From: an uncultured Roseburia sp.
GTDB taxonomy: Bacteria > Bacillota > Clostridia > Lachnospirales > Lachnospiraceae
Assembly: GCA_947644305.1 (NCBI GenBank)
Contig: CANRYS010000016.1
Span: forward strand, 1 to 64,000
Length of the DNA stretch: 64,000 bases
Direction: 5' to 3'
In this document: positions 25,804 through 33,350 of the stretch, piece after piece
Numbering within the stretch: position 1 is the first letter of the stretch
How the letters are laid out: every line of letters begins with the position of its first letter
Program-made: the position numbers and the translations under genes
The notes under the pieces: model-generated
What the model saw: the letters and a program-made list of their open reading frames with translations, nothing else
Database searches by the model: none
Told to the model about the DNA's origin: nothing

Positions 25804-25821
25804 TAGCTCGATGGCGAGCTA
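25804..25821. repeat. Outer-stem remnant of the structured repeat
   Basis: TAGCTCG and CGAGCTA form a perfect seven-base stem around ATGG, matching the outermost bases of copies A and C. It lies immediately upstream of the ribosome binding site of the lipoprotein gene on the minus strand. Confidence 0.5.
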
Positions 25822-25918
25822 TTTCCTTTTTCTATGAATATATGACAAAAAATACGTGTGGTGCAGGTCTTTTTGTGTTAAAATAGAAGCAAAAGATGAA
25901 TTGAGGGAGGGTACTTAG

Positions 25919-26635
25919 ATGAATGAAATAGAACAATTGAAACAATGGATCGATGAAAGTAATAATATCGTATTTTTTGGCGGCGCCGGCGTCTCCACAG
26001 AGAGTCATATTCCAGATTTTCGCAGCGTGGACGGACTGTATAACCAGAAGTATGATTTCCCGCCAGAGACGATTTTAAGCCACCGTTTTTTCATACAGAA
26101 TACGGAGGAATTTTATCGTTTTTACTGGGATAAAATGATCTTTGAAGCTGCTGAGCCAAATCCAGCCCACACAGCGCTGGCAAATCTTGAAAAAATGGGC
26201 AAACTCAAAGCTGTCATTACCCAAAACATCGATGGTCTGCACCAGAAAGCAGGAAGCAAGGAAGTTCTGGAACTTCACGGATCTGTCCTGCGCAATTACT
26301 GCATGAACTGCCAAAAGTTTTATGAGTTAAAAGATATTCTCCCGCAAAAGGGAGTTCCCAAATGCAGTTGTGGCGGCACCATCAAGCCGGATGTGGTGCT
26401 CTATGAAGAGGGGCTGGATTCTGATATTTTGGAAAAATCCATCACTTATATCAGAAATGCAGAAGTTTTGATCATAGGGGGCACTTCTCTAGCCGTCTAT
26501 CCTGCCGCCGGTCTGATCGACTACTATCGGGGAAATAAACTGGTTCTGATCAACAAATCCAGGACCAGCCGCGATGCCCACGCAAACTTAGAGATCCATG
26601 GGGCGATCGGAGATACCTTAGGCTTTTATGCTTGA
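25919..26635 (+). CDS. cobB: Sir2-family NAD-dependent protein deacylase
   Basis: A 238-residue sirtuin. NAD-binding GAGVSTESHIPDFRS (about 21-35), catalytic TQNIDGLH, and the active-site histidine in ELHGS are intact. Zinc ligands are CMNC and CSCGG. IGGTSLAVYPAAGL and LVLINKS complete the Rossmann fold. It removes acetyl or other acyl groups from lysines using NAD. A strong GAGGGAGGG ribosome site stands seven bases before the ATG. It is followed 119 bp later by metA on the same strand. The symbol is given by family, as the acyl preference (acetyl versus succinyl/malonyl) cannot be read with certainty. Confidence 0.9.
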   Translation: MNEIEQLKQWIDESNNIVFFGGAGVSTESHIPDFRSVDGLYNQKYDFPPETILSHRFFIQNTEEFYRFYWDKMIFEAAEPNPAHTALANLEKMGKLKAVITQNIDGLHQKAGSKEVLELHGSVLRNYCMNCQKFYELKDILPQKGVPKCSCGGTIKPDVVLYEEGLDSDILEKSITYIRNAEVLIIGGTSLAVYPAAGLIDYYRGNKLVLINKSRTSRDAHANLEIHGAIGDTLGFYA

Positions 26636-26754
26636 AAGTACAATTTATTTGTGATAGACTTACTCATGAAAGTTTGTTTAAAAAATACCTTCAACATGAG
26701 CTACATGACATAGCAAAGGAAAACATCGTTACCTTTGCAGAAATGAGGAAAATT

Positions 26755-27669
26755 ATGCCGATCAAGATTCCCAACTCTCTACCAGCGACAGAGATACTGG
26801 AAAATGAAAATATATTTGTGATGACGGAACATCGTGCTATGCATCAGGATATCCGTCCTTTAAGCGTACTCATCCTAAATCTGATGCCCACTAAGATCGT
26901 GACAGAAACTCAACTGCTGCGCAAGTTATCGAACACCCCGTTGCAGATTGAAGTGGAGTTTTTAAAGACCGCCAGTTATATTCCGCAGCACACAGATCCT
27001 ACTCATCTGGATACCTTCTACACGACCTTTGATGAAGTCAAGGAACGTAAATTTGACGGTATGATCATCACGGGAGCACCACTGGATTACATTGCCTTTG
27101 AGGATGTGGGATATTGGAAGGAAGTGTGCCGGATCATGGAGTGGTGTAAAACCCATGTCCACTCCACCCTTCATCTTTGCTGGGGAGCCTTTGCCGCCCT
27201 GTATTATTACTATGGCATTGAAAAAATAGATCTTCCCAAGAAATTTTCAGGTGTTTATGAACACACCGTTGTAAAGAAAAATTCCCCCCTGTTCCGTGGC
27301 TTTGATGATATCTTCTACGCACCACAATCCCGCGCTACCAGCGTGAATTCGGAGGACATTTTGGCAGTGGATGAACTTGAGCTGATGGCAGTCTCGGAAG
27401 AAGCCGGCGCTACAATCATAAAAACTACGGACAGCCGGCATTTCTTCATGACCTGTCACCCAGAATACGACGCTGATACCCTGGCCAAGGAATATTTTAG
27501 GGATGTGGAAAAGGGGCTGAATCCAAACATTCCATGCAACTATTTTCCCGATGATGATCCGTCCCAGTCACCAATCGTGCGCTGGCGCTCCACTGGGCAG
27601 CTAATCTTTTCTAACTGGCTGAATTATTACGTATACCAAAGTACACCTTACGATATTACTGACGTATAG
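26755..27669 (+). CDS. metA: Homoserine O-acyltransferase MetA
   Basis: A 304-residue MetA, the normal length. It starts MPIKIPNSLPATEILENENI with GAGG six bases upstream; a longer frame reaches back to a TTG at 26632, overlapping the Sir2 stop, but lacks a ribosome site. The catalytic Cys142 lies in HLCWGAFAALYYYYGI and the His-Glu pair in TCHPEYD. The residue that decides acyl-CoA choice (position 111, Gly for succinyl and Glu for acetyl in studied enzymes) is Asp here, in TGAPLDYIAFEDV. An acidic residue should disfavour succinyl-CoA, so acetyl transfer is more likely. It catalyses the first step of methionine synthesis from homoserine. Confidence 0.9.
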   Translation: MPIKIPNSLPATEILENENIFVMTEHRAMHQDIRPLSVLILNLMPTKIVTETQLLRKLSNTPLQIEVEFLKTASYIPQHTDPTHLDTFYTTFDEVKERKFDGMIITGAPLDYIAFEDVGYWKEVCRIMEWCKTHVHSTLHLCWGAFAALYYYYGIEKIDLPKKFSGVYEHTVVKKNSPLFRGFDDIFYAPQSRATSVNSEDILAVDELELMAVSEEAGATIIKTTDSRHFFMTCHPEYDADTLAKEYFRDVEKGLNPNIPCNYFPDDDPSQSPIVRWRSTGQLIFSNWLNYYVYQSTPYDITDV

Positions 27670-28258
27670 TCATAAATCCAGACATCACACACACTCCTGC
27701 CGCGCCGGCCTGCACGACAGATGCCGCGTTTTCCCGACAGATGCCGCCGATGCCATAGACAGGGATGTGCACACCCCCGGATACTTCTTGAATAAACTCC
27801 AGTCCTCGGCCTGGCATCCCTTTTTTGCAGTCAGTTTCGAACACATGACCGGCGATCACATAATCTGCCCCCAATTCCTCTGCCCTCTTTGCCTGTTCGA
27901 TCGAATGTACAGAAGATCCAATCTTCTGAAAATAATTCCTCACCCCATTGGGCAAAGTTTCAAGAATCCCTAGGGGAAGATGAATGTTCTGACAGTGCAG
28001 CTTCCTGGCACTCTCCCAGAAGTTGTGAAAAATACATGTCATATCAGCCTCCTGACAGATCCGCTGTACATTTTCCGCCATCTTCTCATATTCACTCTGC
28101 GAAAGATCTTTTTCTCTCAAAAGAATGGCGTCCGCTTCCCTCTTCTGAGCGATCTGCCAGATTCTCTCATAAAAATTTCCCTGACACAGTTTCCTATTGG
28201 TGACACACAGACACGGAATCTTATCACTGCTACTTGTCTTATACATAAATATAGTCAC
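27656..28258 (-). CDS. thiE: Thiamine phosphate synthase family protein (ThiE/TenI)
   Basis: A 200-residue TIM-barrel protein. LCVTNRKL, DAILLREKDLS (the diphosphate-loop region R-E-K-D-L), IHLPLG, GSSVHSIEQAKRAEELGADYVIAGHVFETDCKKGMPGRG and VYGIGGI match ThiE and TenI. ThiE joins the pyrimidine and thiazole halves of thiamine. The family also includes TenI thiazole tautomerases, and the placement directly after thiSGH fits either. It overlaps thiH by 20 bp, with no clear ribosome site, so coupling is likely; GTG at 28258 or ATG at 28246 may be the start. The 3' end overlaps metA convergently by 14 bp. Confidence 0.75.
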   Translation of the reverse strand: MTIFMYKTSSSDKIPCLCVTNRKLCQGNFYERIWQIAQKREADAILLREKDLSQSEYEKMAENVQRICQEADMTCIFHNFWESARKLHCQNIHLPLGILETLPNGVRNYFQKIGSSVHSIEQAKRAEELGADYVIAGHVFETDCKKGMPGRGLEFIQEVSGGVHIPVYGIGGICRENAASVVQAGAAGVCVMSGFMTIRQ

Positions 28259-29444
28259 TCATTACCGGCTGCAGCCCATGATTGCGGATCGCCTGGTACA
28301 CCTCTTCCACCGTCCTCGTGTCGTCGATCTCAAACTGTTCATCGCCCTTTTCCTCTCCACCCCGGCCTCCTATGCCAACATTGACACCGGCAGAAATCTT
28401 GGTAGCAGCGATTTGGATCAGATGATCCCTCACCCTCTCACACTCCCTAGTGGAAACAGTTATATTAGAAAATGGCAGGAACAGCCGGTAGGCACACACA
28501 ACCTGAAGCAACTGCGCCTCATGAACATCCATGGGATTGATCTTGTCATTGTTAATGATTGGACGCAGTCTCGGACAGGAAAATGCAATCTCTGCATGAG
28601 GATATTTTCGCTGAATATACCACGCATGCATGCCCGTGGCAAAGGCATCACGCCTGAAATCATCCAGTCCCAACAACGCCGCAAATCCCACGCCCCGCAT
28701 TCCTCCCCTGACTGCCCTTTCTTGGGCATTTAGACGATAGGGGAAAATCCGTTTTCTTCCCGCCAGATGAAGCGCCTCATACTTATCGGAATGATAGGTC
28801 TCCTGAAATACCGTGACATAATCGGCGCCGCACTCATGAAGATATTGATACTCCTCAGAATTCACCGGATATATCTCCAGACCGATCACCTTGAAATATT
28901 TCCGGGCAATCTTACATGCCTCCCCGATGTATCTGACATCCGACATCTTCGGGCTCTCTCCCGTCAGAATCAAAACCTCCTGGAGACCCGTTTTAGCGAT
29001 CTCCTGCATCTCCTGTTCAATTTCTCCCATATTCAGTCTGGCACGTTTGATGTTATTGTGGCAGTTGAAGCCGCAGTAAATACAATAGTTCTCACAATGA
29101 TTTGCTATGTAGAGGGGTGTAAACATAGCGATGGAATTTCCAAAATGTTTTCTTGTCTCCACCTGTGCTGCCTGGGCAATCTCCTCCAAAAGAGGAAGAG
29201 CCGCTGGAGAAAGCAGCGCCGCAAATTCCTCCGGTCCTTTCCTGTCATGGTTAAGGGCATTTTTAACATCCGCCGCCGTGTAACGCTCACAATCAAATGC
29301 TTCCTCCGCTTTAATTACCAATTGATCAATCTCCGAATCTAGAACCTCCATGCCCTCTAGATAGGTCATATGATCTGTCCTGTTTTCTTTTAGATGTTCT
29401 TTGATCTCTTCGTTCAAAATACTTTCATTGATTCTCTCTGTCAT
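28239..29444 (-). CDS. thiH: 2-Iminoacetate synthase ThiH (radical SAM tyrosine lyase)
   Basis: A 401-residue radical SAM enzyme that cleaves tyrosine to dehydroglycine and p-cresol for the thiamine thiazole ring in anaerobes. The cluster motif is CENYCIYCGF (about residues 115-125). TGESPKMSDVRYIGEA, LEIYPVNSEEYQYLHECGADYVTVFQETYH and a conserved C-terminal VGIGGRGGEEKGDEQFEIDD are family features. The frame is open 11 codons further, but AAAGG before the ATG at 29444 (MTERINESIL) decides the start. It sits 16 bp downstream of thiG. Confidence 0.93.
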   Translation of the reverse strand: MTERINESILNEEIKEHLKENRTDHMTYLEGMEVLDSEIDQLVIKAEEAFDCERYTAADVKNALNHDRKGPEEFAALLSPAALPLLEEIAQAAQVETRKHFGNSIAMFTPLYIANHCENYCIYCGFNCHNNIKRARLNMGEIEQEMQEIAKTGLQEVLILTGESPKMSDVRYIGEACKIARKYFKVIGLEIYPVNSEEYQYLHECGADYVTVFQETYHSDKYEALHLAGRKRIFPYRLNAQERAVRGGMRGVGFAALLGLDDFRRDAFATGMHAWYIQRKYPHAEIAFSCPRLRPIINNDKINPMDVHEAQLLQVVCAYRLFLPFSNITVSTRECERVRDHLIQIAATKISAGVNVGIGGRGGEEKGDEQFEIDDTRTVEEVYQAIRNHGLQPVMSDYIYV

Positions 29445-29460
29445 TTTTCCTTTTCTCCAT

Positions 29461-30243
29461 TTATGTATTGCTTCCATCCTGAATATATCCTGTCAGCGGA
29501 GATGAGGCACTTCCTCCCCTTTCCAGCACTCTTCCTGTACCAGCAAGATAGGCGGTCCGCCCGGCCTCGATCGCCTTACGAAATGCCTCTGCCATGGCAG
29601 GGATATCTCCTGCTGTGGCAATTCCCGTATTTGCCATCACGGCAGCCGCTCCCATCTCCATCGCCTCGCACGCCTGGGAGGGACATCCAATCCCCGCATC
29701 CACGATAATAGGAAGGTCAATCTCATCGATCAATATCTGAATAAATTCTTTTGTACACAATCCCTTATTGGAACCAATGGGCGCAGCCAGAGGCATCACG
29801 GAAGCGGCCCCCGCATTATACAGATCTCTTGCTATATTCAAATCGGGATACATATAGGGCATCACCACAAATCCTTCTTTTGCAAGAATCTCCGTCGCTT
29901 TCACAGTCTCCTGATTGTCCGGCAGAAGATATTTGCTGTCCCTCATGATCTCAATTTTCACAAAATCACCACAGCCTATCTCTCTGGACAGCCTAGCGAT
30001 GCGGACAGCCTCTTCCGCATTTCTAGCACCTGAAGTATTGGGAAGCAGTGTGACCCCCTCTGGTATATAATCCATAATATTTGCCGTCCCCCCGGCATTT
30101 GCCCGTCGCAGGGCAAGAGTGATGATCTGCGCCCCTGCCTGTTCAACGGCAGCCTGGATCAGATCCAGCGAATATTTTCCAGAGCCAAGTATAAACCGGG
30201 AAGTAAATTCATGCCCTCCCAAAACCAGCATATCATGATTCAT
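29461..30243 (-). CDS. thiG: Thiazole synthase ThiG
   Basis: A 260-residue TIM-barrel enzyme that assembles thiazole phosphate from deoxyxylulose phosphate, dehydroglycine and the ThiS thiocarboxylate. [15 protein letters not shown], the Schiff-base lysine region [22 protein letters not shown] and [29 protein letters not shown] are diagnostic. It lies between thiS and thiH in the usual order. The spacing to thiS is 76 bp, enough for a processing site but with nothing specific visible. ThiF, the ThiS-activating enzyme, is not encoded in the window. Confidence 0.95.
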   Translation of the reverse strand: MNHDMLVLGGHEFTSRFILGSGKYSLDLIQAAVEQAGAQIITLALRRANAGGTANIMDYIPEGVTLLPNTSGARNAEEAVRIARLSREIGCGDFVKIEIMRDSKYLLPDNQETVKATEILAKEGFVVMPYMYPDLNIARDLYNAGAASVMPLAAPIGSNKGLCTKEFIQILIDEIDLPIIVDAGIGCPSQACEAMEMGAAAVMANTGIATAGDIPAMAEAFRKAIEAGRTAYLAGTGRVLERGGSASSPLTGYIQDGSNT

Positions 30244-30319
30244 TCTTATCCTCTCCTCATCTTTCTGTTCTTAACATCATCCAAATTCTTCGCAACTTAC
30301 GTGTTCCAAATACAAAAGA

Positions 30320-30517
30320 TCAGCCTCCTCCTACAAAACTCACCACCTCGACTTTGTCTCCACTCTTCACCCTTTTTTCATTGTAAATTGATTTGGAAAC
30401 GATCTCCCCATTGATTTCTACCGCGATCTTACGGCTATCATAGCCTTCTCGCTTTAAAAGTTCCGTTAGAAAGAGATCTGAATACTGCTCTTTTACTTTT
30501 CCATTTAGTATAATCAT
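30320..30517 (-). CDS. thiS: Sulfur carrier protein ThiS
   Basis: A 65-residue ubiquitin-fold protein ending VEVVSFVGGG; the C-terminal glycine is adenylated and converted to a thiocarboxylate that supplies sulfur for thiazole. The N-terminus MIILNGKVKEQYSDLFLTEL and IAVEINGEIVSKSIY are typical. AAAGGAGG lies before the ATG. It heads thiSGHE. No TPP riboswitch could be found upstream; instead the leader contains a tandem hairpin array (30535-30741). Confidence 0.92.
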   Translation of the reverse strand: MIILNGKVKEQYSDLFLTELLKREGYDSRKIAVEINGEIVSKSIYNEKRVKSGDKVEVVSFVGGG

Positions 30518-30534
30518 GGTGTCCTCCTTTCTTG

Positions 30535-30741
30535 CAGCGCTTCACTTCTGTGACTGGTCGCGGCATTCGCCGCATACCTTATTCCCTTTCGCCTCGCACC
30601 AGTCACAGCGCTTCGCTTCTGTGACCGGTCGCGGCATTCGCCGCATATCTTGTTCCCTTTCGCCTCGCACCAGTCACAGCGCTTCGCTTCTGTGACCGGT
30701 CGCGGCATTCGCCGCATACTCTGTAAAACATACCGGTCACA
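30535..30741. repeat. Tandem 71-bp hairpin repeats in the thi leader
   Basis: Three copies with a period of 71 bp begin at 30535, 30606 and 30677, the last diverging at its end. Each carries CAGCGCTTC, then GTGAC(C/T)GGT paired with ACC(A/G)GTCAC, and an inner hairpin GCGGCATTCGCCGC. The copies are nearly identical, indicating recent expansion. Frames through the array shift because 71 is not a multiple of three, so no protein is likely. The 447-bp gap 30518-30964 otherwise holds the hairpin at 30804-30860. Confidence 0.85.
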
Positions 30742-30803
30742 TCGTGCAAGCACATGTGACCATATGTTTTCAGAGTGCGAGGCTCAAAGCAAACGCGCAA
30801 AAA

Positions 30804-30860
30804 GAGGATAGCACATGAAAGCTACACCCGTGGTGGTGTACCCCTTCATGAGATATCCTC
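30804..30860 (-). terminator. Three-segment hairpin with U-run, terminator or attenuator
   Basis: TACACC/GGTGTA, CATGAA/TTCATG and GAGGATA/TATCCTC stack in one stem around the loop CGTGGT. On the minus strand the stem is followed by five T residues (30803-30799). It lies 100 bp beyond the end of the broken Rpn gene and 280 bp before thiS, so it may end the former or attenuate the latter. Confidence 0.6.
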
Positions 30861-30964
30861 AATCTTTTAGTATCTTATCATAAATATCTGAGATTGTCAA
30901 TTCAACACAACATAAATTAAACTATTTTATGTCAAACGCAATCTAATCGTTTATTTTTTATGTA

Positions 30965-31939
30965 CTATATTCCATATTCCTCCATTAACTTTCCCTGCAA
31001 AAGAAGATCCTTTGCCGCCATTAAGATTTCTTCTGTTCTGCCGTCCTCAGCCAGTCGAACATTTAAATAATTTATTCGTTCTGCTGCTTCTTCTCTTCCT
31101 TCTGCCAGCAGCTCTTCTGCAAATTCACACATATGCCTCACACCTTTCTCTTCTTCTTTTAAATAAGCCACTCTTTTTCTTAGCTCGACGGTGCCAATTT
31201 GAACCCTGTTTCGTACTGCGCTAGCAACAAAATAGCATTGTTGCTTTCATTCGATGATGCCACCACATCACCTCATTCAAGCGCCTTGCTATTTTGCTGC
31301 TATCACAAGTCGGAGGCAGAGTTCAAATTAGCGCCATCGAGCTAAATTCACAAATTTTTCTTTATACGGCGCATAATCTGTTGTTGTATTTTTTATATAT
31401 TTTAACAGTGCAGTCTGCTCCGCTTTCGACGCAGGAAAAGCTAAATTAGAGTAAATCTCATGAACTCCATTTGATATCTCCCGGTTTGTGCCCTTTATCA
31501 TACGCACAATCTCAGAACATCCCGACTGTGTATTTAAAAAATCCTTTTCTGTGATAAAAATTAGATACAAGTCTGGCAAGTCCGCATAACTGGCACCCGT
31601 TCCTAGCACCCGGCTGTCGATCCGACTCTGTATAAATCGTGAACGTTTCAGATGATCCTCATCCTCCGCTATCTGAAGTTCAATATTATACTGTCTCTCT
31701 TGAGAGTCCTCTGCCCAGACATCAAGTATCGAGCTATGACCATATAAATTCCGGTAACTTCGTTGGGGTTCCGTGCGCAACACCCGCAGATCAGAGATTC
31801 CTGTTAAAATCCGCAGTACATCCTGCACAGCCAAATGATCCTCAAACACTATGGAGGAAAACAAATCACTGGTCAGGTTCAGTTCTCGTATCTTTGCCAG
31901 ACGATCTTTGTAGTTTTTTATTCCCACCCGTTTTGTCAA
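30965..31939 (-). pseudogene. Rpn/PD-(D/E)XK transposase-like nuclease gene split by a structured repeat
   Basis: The N-terminal part (31939 to 31346, 198 codons) has the PD-(D/E)XK nuclease family pattern: FSSIVFEDHLAVQDVLRILTG, LDVWAEDSQERQYNIELQ (Asp and Glu-x-Gln active site), RSRFIQSRIDSRVLG and LLKYIKNTTTDYAPYKEKFVN. The C-terminal part (31180 to 30965) reads RKRVAYLKEEEKGVRHMCEFAEELL and onward, the usual end of such proteins. Between them are 165 nt holding repeat copy C, which introduces an early stop (after LARWR). Because 165 is a multiple of three, removing it gives one 269-residue frame. The start is a TTG with AAGGGG upstream. Family members promote recombination or are found near mobile DNA. 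Confidence 0.8.
31182..31343. repeat. Structured repeat, short copy C (162 bp)
   Basis: Outer ends AGCTCGACGGTGCCAATTTG and CAAATTAGCGCCATCGAGCT pair and match copy A. The interior keeps only arm 1: TAGCAACAAAATAGCA pairs imperfectly with TGCTATTTTGCTGCTA. The inner hairpin is TGATGCCACCACATCA where copies A and B have CGTAGCCACCGCTACG, a covarying stem with a conserved CCACC loop; TTTCA and CTCATTCAA around it are also shared. Arm 2 is absent. No direct target duplication is evident. Confidence 0.8.
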
Positions 31940-32193
31940 TCGCTTTCCCCCTTACCTGGCAGGAAACACTCGATGAGCATACTACAGAAAATAAAATCAT
32001 TCTATATACATAAAATTTATCATCGGCACACTTCAATTTTACTAAACTCCTGCCTATTCTATTCATATTGGAATTAATAAGCAAGAGTATTTCTGAAATC
32101 ATTACTGAAGCGCAGATTTGCAAGTACGATAGAATTCCTTTTGCTTTTATTATATTTAGTTTAACACTATATACTTATAATTTCAAGTTTTTT

Positions 32194-32478
32194 TTACCGC
32201 TTATCCAATTTTTTCTGAATTTTTTCCATCCCATCTACGTAGATAAGTATTTCAGCCACAATACCGTATAGTTCGGGAGGGATATATTCCCCAACATCCA
32301 GAATTGACAGACTTTTTGCCAGTTTTTCATCTTTATGAACCGGAATATCTGCTTTTTCTGCCTCTGTAATAATTCTGTCTGCGATATGTCCTCTACCAGT
32401 AGCAATGACCTTCGGCGCCTGCTCCCCTGGCTCATATTCAAGGGCAACTGCTGTCTTTTTAGGATTAAATTCTGCCAT
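32194..32478 (-). CDS. FlhB C-terminal-domain-like protein (YlqH type)
   Basis: A 94-residue stand-alone homologue of the cytoplasmic domain of the FlhB/EscU export switch. KTAVALEYEPGEQAPKVIATGRGHIADRIITEAEKADIPVHKDEKLAKSLSILDVGEYIPPELYGIVAEIL follows the FlhB-C pattern, but the autocleavage motif NPTH is replaced by ATGR-type sequence, so it should not self-cleave. Such proteins (B. subtilis YlqH) occur next to rnhB outside flagellar loci, as here, eight bases after the rnhB stop. Function is unknown. GAGGTGAT precedes the ATG. Confidence 0.8.
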   Translation of the reverse strand: MAEFNPKKTAVALEYEPGEQAPKVIATGRGHIADRIITEAEKADIPVHKDEKLAKSLSILDVGEYIPPELYGIVAEILIYVDGMEKIQKKLDKR

Positions 32479-32485
32479 TACGATA

Positions 32486-33250
32486 TCACCTCATAAAATT
32501 TTTTATAAATGTCCTCCTGTGGATCTGACATGGTCCATATTTCTTTAACGCTTCTATGTGTGCTGAGGAACCGTAACCTTTATGTCCCTCAAAACCATAC
32601 TCCGGGTACATTTCGGCAAACTCTGTCATCAGTCGGTCCCTGGTTACCTTTGCCATAATGCTCGCCGCCGCGATCGAGACACTTTTCCCGTCTCCTTTGA
32701 TGATCCCTAGCTGCTTTATGGAAATCTGGGGAATCGTCACAGCATCATTCAAAAGTAAATCCGGCACCACCTGTAAATCCTGAACTGCATGGGCCATCGC
32801 CTCATAGGTCGCCTGCAAAATATTGATCTGGTCGATCCTCTCCGGTGAACTCATACCTATTCCATAGGATACCGCTTTTTCCTTAATTTCATCAAATAAT
32901 TCTTCTCTTCTCTTTGCACTGAGCTTTTTGGAATCATTGAGATACAAAATCCTACAATCTTTAGGAAGCACAACAGCGCCAGCCACTACAGGGCCAGCCA
33001 AAGGACCGCGCCCGGCTTCATCTATACCACAGATACAAGTATAGTCATTTCCATACTTTCTTTCAAATTCCTGCATCGCTTCCAGACGTCTACATTCATC
33101 TTCATAAGCTTTCTGCCTTTTCTGATACGTCAATATTAATTTTGCTACACCGGATCTTCCATCTTCCCTATATTGTTCAAATAACAGATTCCAATCTTTC
33201 ATTGCAGCATGTTCAAACTCATATTTTATATCGGCTATTTTCTTTGGCAT
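32486..33250 (-). CDS. rnhB: Ribonuclease HII
   Basis: A 254-residue RNase HII that cuts RNA in RNA-DNA hybrids and at single ribonucleotides in DNA. An N-terminal helical extension (about 1-70), common in Firmicutes, precedes ICGIDEAGRGPLAGPVVAGAVVLP with the catalytic Asp-Glu pair, LLNDAV for the third acid, and AAASIMAKVTRDRLM followed by YGFEGHKGYGSSAH. GGAGG lies before the ATG. The preceding DUF5057-like gene is separated by a terminator at 33298-33331. Confidence 0.95.
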   Translation of the reverse strand: MPKKIADIKYEFEHAAMKDWNLLFEQYREDGRSGVAKLILTYQKRQKAYEDECRRLEAMQEFERKYGNDYTCICGIDEAGRGPLAGPVVAGAVVLPKDCRILYLNDSKKLSAKRREELFDEIKEKAVSYGIGMSSPERIDQINILQATYEAMAHAVQDLQVVPDLLLNDAVTIPQISIKQLGIIKGDGKSVSIAAASIMAKVTRDRLMTEFAEMYPEYGFEGHKGYGSSAHIEALKKYGPCQIHRRTFIKNFMR

Positions 33251-33297
33251 AATAATCCTCCATTTTTTACACCCCGAGCGTCACGCTTCGCGTAAAA

Positions 33298-33331
33298 AGA
33301 TACCTGCGCCCAAAACCAGACACAGGTATCT
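33298..33331 (-). terminator. Intrinsic terminator of the distal pilus operon
   Basis: On the minus strand AGATACCTG pairs with CAGGTATCT and TTTTTA follows. It lies 20 bp behind the stop of the large exported protein gene at 33351. Confidence 0.8.
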
Positions 33332-33350
33332 CTGTCCTTACTTTCAAATT

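Noticed and set aside
26632-26754. N-terminal 41-codon extension of MetA from a TTG overlapping the Sir2 stop
   Set aside because: It lacks a ribosome site, whereas MPIKIPN at 26755 is the family start and has GAGG upstream.
30535-30741. CRISPR-like array
   Set aside because: The 71-bp units adjoin directly without unique spacers, and no cas genes are nearby.
30514-30800. Cys/Arg-rich repetitive open frames across the tandem hairpins
   Set aside because: The 71-bp period is not a multiple of three and no ribosome site is present; frames arise from the repeats.
30804-30860. Possible riboswitch for the thiamine operon
   Set aside because: No TPP consensus is present; it is a single long stem followed by U residues, better described as a terminator or attenuator.
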